Shown: positions 55,929-64,000 of the stretch, piece by piece
Numbering within the stretch: position 1 is the stretch's first letter
Layout: the number at the start of each line of letters is the position of its first letter
Source: Ulva prolifera
Taxonomy: Eukaryota > Chlorophyta > Ulvophyceae > Ulvales > Ulvaceae
DNA length: 64,000 bases
Direction: 5' to 3'
Assembly (NCBI GenBank): GCA_023078555.1
Contig: CM041200.1
Location: forward strand, 7,293,361 to 7,357,360
The notes under the pieces: generated by a model
The model's database searches: none
What the model was told of the DNA's origin: nothing
The model's input: the letters and a program-made list of their open reading frames with translations, nothing else
Program-made: the position numbers and the translations under genes

Positions 55929-58900
55929 ATGCAGATCACAGGCCCTGACATGGCCGCTGCCGCCCCTGGCCCGGCTACCGCCCCTGCGCCGCGCGCTGCC
56001 CTGCCTCCGACCTCCATGATCGATCTGCTTGCCGCGACTCCGGCTGCAGAGGCCCCTGCACCAGATGGCCTGCAGCTGGTTGTCCCGGCGGCCAACATCA
56101 CGGTGGTGCGGACGGCGGCGGAGCTGCAGCGGGCGGCCCTCGCCGGCGCCCAGGACATCGAGATCCGCGCCCACCTCGACCTCCGCTCCCTTGAGCGTGC
56201 TGCAAACCCTGCCATTCGCGAAGAAAGTTCGCTGCACAGCGACAAGCTTGCCCTGCTGTATGCGTCACCACCACTGAGATCAATTCGGGTATGTTGGCCA
56301 CCAAAGATATCCCCGCACATCAGCATATTCACACATGTACACCCACACCAGCACACGCAAATTTGCTACCAACATGAACCCCTGTCCAGCCCCCGCCACC
56401 CCTGCGACGTGAACCAACCGAACTGCATACATCCACCTCACTGCCGCACCATCCCGGCATTGCTGACCACAATACCCGCTCGGGCGGCCAGCTTCGAAAC
56501 TAACTCTCCATGGTCATGAATGTTCCTGAAGTGTAGTGGCCACTCCCAATGGTGCCACCTTGCCAGTACACCCGCTGGTCCTGAGCATGCTTCTGGCTTG
56601 CTTCGCGATGGCATTGTCTGCTCAGAACGCTACTTAAAATCTTTCAGCACATGCCGCCGCGTTGCTGCATTGAGTCTTGATGATTGAGGCTTACCATGGT
56701 GTACAGGGCAACTGCTCGGAGGCGGATGCGGAGGCGGCCCTCGGCCTCCCTTCCGGGACCCTCCCTGACCTCCTGCCCCTGAAGCCCCGGCAGTGCCTTC
56801 TCCTCGTAGACGACTCGTGGCTTATGGTCAACAGCGGCAGCATCTGGGTGGACAATCTCTACGTCAAACTCAGCTGCACAAAGGTTCAGCCAATACTTGC
56901 GTTCATAACTGCTGGGTTCCAGTCGGCAGGCCCGCCAATCGGCCGTAGTGACATTTACGTGACAGCCACAACGTTCCACGGGGAGCACCGCGGCACTGCA
57001 TCCGGCATCTTTTGTGACATCAACGAAGTCACGGTCTACGCTGACGGTGCGCACCACTGTGTGGCCTGCTGAGTGTGTCGTAGTGGCGTCCAGAAAGCTA
57101 CGTAGTACACCACACATATTGCAAAAGCAATGTCAAGGGGCATGCGGGGAAACAGTGATATTTCCAATTTTGTATACCTCCCCCTTTACACACCCAGCGT
57201 GTTGAAAGGACAATATTCACTACGATCATGAGGTAGAAACATCATGCATGGCTACAGCTGCAGGCTGCGGGTGCGAGTGTTCTCGCCGCGGACCGAGCTG
57301 GAAGATGCAAAATTGGGTGTCACGGTCGCGGCAGGCTGCTTTTTGCCTGACTAGGGGCTTCTTCTGCTCCATTCTTGATTCGGACCCCGGCCGTTTGGGT
57401 ATCTGCGATGAATATGCATGTGCCGGCAGGCTGCACGCCTCGAGCTGGGCTCTACAGCGGGCAGTACTATATATACTATAGCCTAGTATACTATAGCCCG
57501 GCTGTGGTGCTCCCTGCCTCAGGCTGTCTGACTATGTGCTTTAAGCACATGCATCTGCCAAGGTATCAATTCTGGTGCCATGGGGGGTGTCGCGACAGTG
57601 GGGCATGAGTTGCGCTTAGGTGGTCTTGCCTTTGCGCACAGCCCTGACTGCGACGCGATAGTGACTGTGGGTGCGTCGATCGATTGGGAGCTCCTAGTTC
57701 TGCGCAGGCTGTCATGTACACCTGTCCTTGGTGTGCAGACCCGGGATCCTTGTGTTCACGTTCTGATGCCTGACAGGGAACCAGTCTTTCAATTGAGTGC
57801 TCTTTAGCTTGTACCACCATTCGATGGTGGCAGGCTGCCTTTAAGTGCCGTGTGCATGTGCCGTCGCCTGCATCTGTTTGCTGCATGTCCTAAGCAAAAT
57901 TCTGAATGCAGATCCCACACAGCATGCATGCCATGGCATGCAATGCTGACATGATCAAGTGTTGTCGTAATCTTGCGCGAGGACTGCCTTCATGCGGCAG
58001 AACGTCACCATGCAGCTGCAACAACGGCGACATTAATTGTTAGGATAAATTTGCAGGCTGCATCTTCACGGACTGGGCAGGCTTCCGGGCCCCCATCGTC
58101 GTCAAGTTCATGAGCATGGCCAGTGTTCGCAACTCTGTCTTCCGCAACATGCACCTCCTTGCTGAGATCGTTGACGTCTCCTTTGAGGGTACAATAAACT
58201 TCCAGAACGTTTCATTTGTCAACGTCAGCCTTGAGCACGGCTCCATCGTCGGCACCACCCTCAACGACTATCAGCAGTCGTTCGGGTACTACGTCAACTA
58301 CTATGCGGAGGATGATGAGGCCTACGACATGCCTGTATCGATTGTGCCGCCGGGCCATCGAAGCTTGTTTGGCGAGCAGCTCGCAGTCTTGAATAGCACT
58401 ATGAGCGACTGTTTGTACCTGCTGGGAGCATCTGGCCTTCCGGAGGACCTGCCCCCGGGCTGCCCATACAGGGCAGCAGAAGCCCGCAATCGCACAATCG
58501 ACCAATCGATCTATCCACCGATCAAAGCTGGCTATGCCTATGCATATGGCAACTACGTGGAGTGGCCTGCTTCTGCGCCGGGCTCCATGCGTGAGCCCAC
58601 CCAGTTTGACAACGGTGCGGCCCAAAATTTTGTCTTCTCGCCGGGGCGGCCCACAACTGCAGCTGAGGCAGCTTTCCAGCCGCAGTGAGGGTATGGAGTC
58701 ATCGATCACATGGATATTTGAATACAATAGTCCGATGATCCATGAACGGCACTGAACTGTGACTCTGATTCCCGATCCGATTGGAGTCCTCAATCGTTGG
58801 ACATGGTATGTCCGCAGTGCTGTACGTCGTAAACATCTGTACCGCTACCCGGCGGATCGTGCCCATAGTCGTAGCAGCGAGCTGATCAGGTCAAGCATGT

Positions 58901-61900
58901 GTGATACGGCTACAATTCAAGGTCGGGCAGGATCCGGATTTTCGTTCCCATTTGGGCCGACCTTTTGAGTTTCGGCTGTGCCCAGATAACTTCAGTATGC
59001 TGCACCAGCTGTAGCAAGTTGAATTGGCTGACTGCAAAGTGAGGACACCTGTGTATAGCAGTATCTTTCCAATTATATACAAAAGACCAGAGCGATTTTG
59101 TTGCACGGCGCGACAGCGGCCGGCACTCCTGCCAGGCGGAAGTTTGTTCGGCTTGCCCGGGCCCATGCCAGCGGACCCTGGCACATGCCAGTAATGCTCT
59201 GCAGGTGGTAGTGACCATGCAAACACATCGCTATGATGCTGATGCGTAGTCCACAGTGGTATCTCGCCTCGTGTGTGTCACAAGGACAAAAACAGTAATA
59301 TGGCAATGCCAGTTTTGGATTTGTGCAGGTGCAATCCACGCATCCTTTCCGGAGTCGTATAGTGGTTCAATCGCCGGCGTCGACTATGAATACGACTACG
59401 AATACACCAAGGTAGACTATATCCACCAGGAGGCCTCCAATCCCTGGCTGCGGGGTGTGACGAAAGATGATCACATCTGGCTTGAAAGGACGCAGGAGGT
59501 GTGCACATGCTGACATAACTCACACACTGAGACATGATAGACTATAGTCTATAGAAGACAAGACATATATGCAATCACCTCTGCGTTCAGGCATTGCCCC
59601 GACTTGCTCCGTCCCCGGGCTGGCCACCATTCCTTCCCCCGCTGCCGCCTCCGCAAGAGAGGGCCTCACTGCAGCCGGACCGCACACCCTCCCCAGCCGT
59701 CGCTGCTGCCATGGTGGGGCCTCTGTTCAACCAGACACGTATGCAGTCAGCCCCACCTGCTAGCGGGCGGCGCGTCAACGTCATGGCCATTCTGCTGATT
59801 GTCGCTGTAGAGGTGCTGCTGGCGGGCATGCTGCTGTGGCTGTGGATCGCAATGGGGAGTCGGTTGTTGCGGCGGTGCACGCAGAAGTGCTGCATGCATG
59901 GAAAGGTGTGGCAGAGCCGGCAGGGCCCATGTGTCACTGTCCTGAAGCATATACACTGTGTGCATAGCACGATGGAACTGATAGCACTGACATCACAGTA
60001 TGCGTACACACTGGATGTCTACACCCTGCAGAGTGAGCTTGTCACATTCTGACGTGCAAGGGCCCAGTGGAAATAGCGGACATGTCACGTGAGTACTGGG
60101 ATGCCAAAACTTGCGAGCGCATTCAATTGAATCCACACCTGAAGCACAGGGCCAGGCACTGCCGGGTAGGAGCGCGTGCCTGGAGGTAGCTGTCTTCTGC
60201 TTTGGCGCTGCCTGCAGGTTTACATGTGCTTGGTTCCCGCTGGCGCAACGCAATTGTTGAGTGCCACTTGGCCAGCTGCAGAGCATGTTTCATGCATATG
60301 TTTCATGCAGGCTTCAAAGCACAGGAAGCGCCAAGCAGCACAGCCGGCCACCGATCATGCTGCGGGTAGCATGCAGCACGCAGGCAAAGGCAGAACGCGT
60401 AGGAGACACCATGACGGTCCTGGGTCAGTTGTGAGCAACGGCGCTGACGTCCCCCCAGCGTCGCTCTTCAACCCCGACTATGAATACGCTCTACCGCTCC
60501 ACCTAGCCCTGCACATGTGTGCACAGCCCCCGCAGTCCCTCGCATCGACCGGAAACACCAGGCCTGGGAGCACTGTTGTTTTCGCGCCGTACACTATCGA
60601 CCCTACGCAGCCGCCTGCTCCAAAATCGACGCAGGTGTACGTTTCAGCAGGTGGAGCAGGAACAGCTACGGATGCCATGCGCAAAGACGCAGAGGCTGAT
60701 GCAGATGGCATCGAGGTGCGGCAGGCAGGGGGGAAGGTTCAACATACTGGGGATGCAAAGGTGGCTAGCGTGACACGGCAGACGACCGAAATGGCTACAG
60801 GAATGCCAGGTAGACGGCTGCAGGGGCAGCTGGACAGCTTTACAGCTTCGGACCTGTTCCTTGGACGGTTTGAGATGCTGGGGCGCCACCACCGCCGCCG
60901 GGGAGGTGCGATCAGCTTTGGGGTCCTTCTGTCACGGCTGGTCTTTCTGCTTGAGTAGGAAGGTTGTGGTACAGGTCTTGCAATCAGATGCCACGACCAC
61001 CATGACTGCACACACGGCCAGGTCTGACTCTGTTGCGACGACTGACGATGCTCGTTTACGGGCTAGTGGTCAGCGTATAGGACGTTAGAAGTCAGCCTCA
61101 TGATTCTGCGTCTGTAACCCATGGCGCCCTTATTCCGCCCTTATGTTAAGAGCGTCCTCGTCCTTATGCTGCCCTTATATCCCGCCCTTATGTGGCGGGG
61201 CTCGCTCCGACTCTACGTAAAGCCTCCAGTGGCTGATGGAAACCTGTTATGTACATATGAACGTTCTAGAACAGTGACACGCGGGCAGTGAGCGCTAGCC
61301 GAAGGAGGTCCTGGTGCACATACATATACATTGCTTTCATGCCAGCTGGTGACAGAGCTAAGTTCAGTAGTTGATTGATCCCGGATGTTACACGTTGTCA
61401 TCCCCAATGGACTAGCCTTGCACGCATCAAAACTGGAGATACGGGACGGGCTCACTCGATCACAATGCATCTACCTGAATAGCTGTACATGACGAGCGCC
61501 ACGAGGTGCGCATCTACGGGGAGAAAGCCTAGTCGCACAGCATTGTGCGCTGGGTATGTGGTTGCTCATACGCGCCGTGAGACCACGTGCGTTCACTGCA
61601 TGGATGTCGGAGCACATTGCACTGCCTCCTTGGGTGGAGATACCTAGCTGTCTGCATGCTTCAATTCAGTGAGATCAGTCTTGGCTTTGGCTTCTCCAGA
61701 GGGTGTGTAAGGTGAGGCTCTTTTGTATATTGAGTACATATTTCAAAGGGCGCAGGTGAGACTTCACATCAATCATGGTGCCAGTAATCCGATCGGTGGG
61801 TGTACTTGCAGCGCGGTTGTTGTCCGAGTATCTGTGGCAGTGCATGCAGTTGAGTGCACGCTTAAGCTCTGTATGTGAAAGATGCCAGTGCATTTGAATG

Positions 61901-63688
61901 CATTCATATATAACATGGGTGCACCGCGGTAAAGGCTTAAGATCAAAGTTATCCCCGCGAAGGGGGCGCGATACTGAGATGTGAGAGCTTCTTCACCCGG
62001 TAACTCATATACACACATCAAGGTAGTGTGTATATGTGATGGCTCTCTATGGTATATTTACCAGGTGGAGTCGGTAGCTCAAACCATTACCCGGGTAAAT
62101 GCACATCATAGCACGAGTGCACCGGGGGAGTCCTTAACTCAAACCAACCTTAGCTCAAGCCCTCAGATCAAAGGCTTCCCGCGAAGGGGGCGTGATCCTG
62201 AGATGTGGGAGCTTCTATACCCGGTATCTTGAGTCCTCAGAAAGTGTACCGAACGAATGACTGTTCGGGGTCAAGGTCCCAGTAAAGATTTACACGCTCA
62301 CTCCGACACAATACTCTACTCTCGACCCGATTCCAACCCCATCGTGATAACGCTATCGCTCGCCAGACCTGCGAATCCATACCGAGAGCCGAACCGACAC
62401 AATGCTGCCAAATCCACCAGCCAATGAGCTAAAAGACCAATTCGAATGAATGTAGACCGGTGCACCCATGTGCACCCATGTTATATATGAATTTCGGTGC
62501 ACCCATGTTATATATGAATTTCTGTGCAGGGCAGGCCGTGGTGCAGTTTGCACAGTGCCGGCGAGACCGCTGCGAGTTTGCGGTCAAGTTCTTCTTAGAC
62601 TGGGACGCATTCCTCACTGAAGCTGCCCTCTATGCTGCTGCGTTCCCCGGCATCTGCAGCACTGGCTCTGCTGAAGTAACTGCACGCGCGCGGGCCGTCT
62701 CCCAGCTGGTGTCAGAATCAAGGGCAGCCTTCATGTCGCGGGACGTGTCCAAGTTCCTGCCGCAGGTGGAGGCGGTGTGCGACGGCGTGGCGGGGGGCCT
62801 GGAGGACCCAGAGGGGAGGCCGCTGCCGCCATGCATTGTCATGGAGAGGGGCGAGTCTCTGCAAGATCTGTGCAACCGCGCCGAGCCTGACATCTTCACT
62901 ATCCTTGCGGTGGGCTACTCCCTTGCACACTAGGCTGATTTCAGCACTGTTTGCTCGACCGCAGAGTGCTTGCACATTGAGTCAAGCGGTAAACGCGTTC
63001 AGACTGTCAGGCGTATACATCGCTCGAGATCTCAGCCAAAATGAAGGAGTCAGTGTGATGACATCCATCTTCTTGTTCAGCAAATCAATGTTCAGCGCCA
63101 AAATTGTGATGTAGTAATTTAGTAGAACCAATGAGACTGCAGATGATGTGCGGGCCGGCACACGTATGAATTATGTAGCTTGGAAGCTATACTTGATTTT
63201 GTCACATGGAAGCACGGTGCCTCCAGACCATATATATGTTCATATATACAGATCGCCATAATGCAGAAGCCAAACTGAGCTTTGCATACATGGCGTGTTA
63301 ACAACGAATGTAGGCACATGATGTAGCCACTGTCAGGTTTCAGCCGGCCTGCCTTCTGCAGGTGCTGTCCAATGTTTCAAGCCGGATCGCCGTCATGCAT
63401 GCACTCGGCTACGTGCACCGCGACATCAAGCCCGCCAACGTCATGTGGCTGCCGCGGCAGAACCGCTGGACAGTCATTGATTTTGGCTGCATTGCACGAG
63501 TGGGAGAAGATGCGCCGCTGAGCTTCACTCTTGCGTACGCGCCCCCGGAGGTAGCTGCGGCGTGCCAAGCGCGGCGCAGGAGTATCGACGCTCGCCCGGC
63601 GTTGGACGCGTGGTCGCTGGGCGTCACGGCGTTTGAGCTTCTGACGGGGGCACCGGCCTTTGACCTAGTGGGCCATGGCCGCTGCAAG
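55929..63688 (+). CDS. Gene F: receptor-like Ser/Thr protein kinase, 3' end outside window
   Basis: Exons: 55929-56288, 56707-57046, 58057-58614, 59329-59498, 59591-59959, 60311-60905, 62530-62909, 63362-63688 (1033 codons). The ninth exon, encoding the C-terminal lobe end found in A-E, is not in the window. Exons 1-2 nearly match E; the rest is independent. Exon 3 starts like D/E, then diverges. Exon 4 is long and Tyr-rich (VDYEYDYEYTKVDY). Exon 6 is the shortest (595 bases). Exon 7 is 380 bases, not the 377 of the other genes, and its variable insert differs (VTARARAVSQLVSES). The catalytic loop is HRDIKPAN, not HRDLKPAN, and the activation segment reads YAPPEVAAA. The lysine is still AVKFFLD and DFG is intact, so activity is expected. 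The exon 5 donor (TGT before GTGCAT) is weaker than in the others and is the least certain junction. Intron 6 is 1624 bases and repeat-rich. Confidence 0.78.
61915..62240. repeat. Diverged repeat pair in intron 6 of gene F
   Basis: About 90 bases at 61925-62010 recur at 62150-62235, sharing CGCGAAGGGGGCGYGAT, CTGAGATGTGRGAGCTTCT and ACCCGGTA. Between them two shorter related units carry AGTCGGTAGCTCAAACCA and AGTCCTTAACTCAAACCA. It looks like remnants of a composite element; class unknown. Confidence 0.55.
62375..62445 (-). other. tRNA-like sequence, possible SINE head
   Basis: The minus strand has an A-box-like TAGCTCATTGGCTGG followed about 35 bases later by a B-box-like GGTTCGGCTCTC. Acceptor and anticodon stems do not pair convincingly, so it is not called as a functional tRNA. 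It lies in intron 6 of gene F next to the repeat pair. Confidence 0.3.
62465..62523. repeat. Tandem GTGCACCCATG...GAATTTC repeat abutting an acceptor
   Basis: Two nearly full units of about 29 bases plus one partial unit precede exon 7 of gene F. The last unit runs into the TCTGTGCAG acceptor, so unit number may affect the branch-point to acceptor distance. Confidence 0.65.
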
Positions 63689-64000
63689 GTGTGCCTCAAG
63701 ACACGATCCTGTGTACATAGCATGGCATGCCATGTGGTGGGTAATTTGGTCGCTGCGATTACCCACAGCTAGCGTCGTGTTTTGGCTTAAATGCCAAATC
63801 ATAAAGTGGTCCACAAATCTGAAGTTCGGCATCATGATGTGACAACGGCTCAACAGCTCCGCTTGATGTGATTCACATCAAGTTGTGGCGACGCCATGCA
63901 TGCATGCGCGGATGCTAAGCAGAAGCCGATCATACAATGCGGATCCGATCATACCATATGGCGCATGCGTGCGGATCAATGCATAATTATATATAGAGCT
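63689..64000. other. Start of intron 8 of gene F
   Basis: It opens with the GTGTGC donor after CGCTGCAAG. No VVAMLEG-type exon 9 is found before the window ends. In the other genes this intron is 482-653 bases, so the missing exon should lie just beyond the window. Confidence 0.6.

Larger units (their letters stand above)
47166..57675 (+). repeat. Tandem duplication unit 2 (about 10.5 kb)
   Basis: This is the second copy of 36650-47165: E exons 3-9, the E-F intergenic DNA and F exons 1-2. Copy-specific changes include a 143-bp retroposon at 53494-53636, a complete 96-bp palindrome at 54202-54297 and absence of the two elements found in introns 5 and 6 of D. Beyond about 57675 the sequence follows gene F and no longer matches D or E closely. 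Confidence 0.75.

Overview
The window looks like nuclear DNA of a green alga (Chlorophyta; Trebouxiophyceae is my guess, not demonstrated). The reasons are GC-moderate multi-exon genes with GT-AG introns, many GTGYG donors and TGCAG acceptors, abundant TGCATG/TGTACA motifs, short retroposed and foldback elements, and a protein type I associate with chlorophytes. No prokaryotic operons, rRNA genes or CRISPR arrays were seen.

The window is dominated by six tandem, same-strand paralogues, here called A to F, each a predicted single-pass receptor-like protein kinase. A spans 2154-8300, B 11195-18567, C 22598-30693, D 35219-42955, E 45440-53203, and F runs from 55929 past the window end. I rebuilt all nine exons of A-E and eight of F from splice signals and paralogue alignment. 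Every junction keeps frame, and all six share intron phases 0,1,1,0,0,1,0,0. The architecture is: Ala/Pro-rich N-terminus; a beta-helix-like ectodomain with conserved cysteines and N-glycosylation sequons (exons 1-3); a length-variable Tyr-rich spacer (exon 4); a proline-rich stalk plus one transmembrane helix (exon 5); a variable cytoplasmic linker holding a conserved NPDYEY block (exon 6); and a complete Ser/Thr-type kinase domain (exons 7-9) with AIK, HRD[LI]KPAN, DFG and APE-like motifs.

The array has grown by duplication and unequal exchange. A and B share upstream DNA as well as coding DNA. D to F carry a recent duplication of about 10.5 kb whose unit runs from intron 2 of one gene to intron 2 of the next. 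E is therefore a chimera: exons 1-2 nearly match F and exons 3-9 nearly match D. Exon 3 of E is also a mosaic of D-like and F-like tracts.

The near-identical blocks act as controls for mobile-DNA events. These include a retroposon family sharing a 3' end (...TTTGTCCTTGTAA) with 13-18 bp target duplications, a second retroposon with a TTTAC tail, foldback elements with 20-bp terminal inverted repeats and 5-bp duplications, and a perfect 96-bp palindrome. Intergenic stretches hold mainly such repeats and no other gene I could support.

My interpretation is that this is a lineage-specific cluster of surface receptor kinases diversifying by recombination, possibly for recognition. Ligand, pathway and function cannot be read from the sequence, and no signal peptide could be located.
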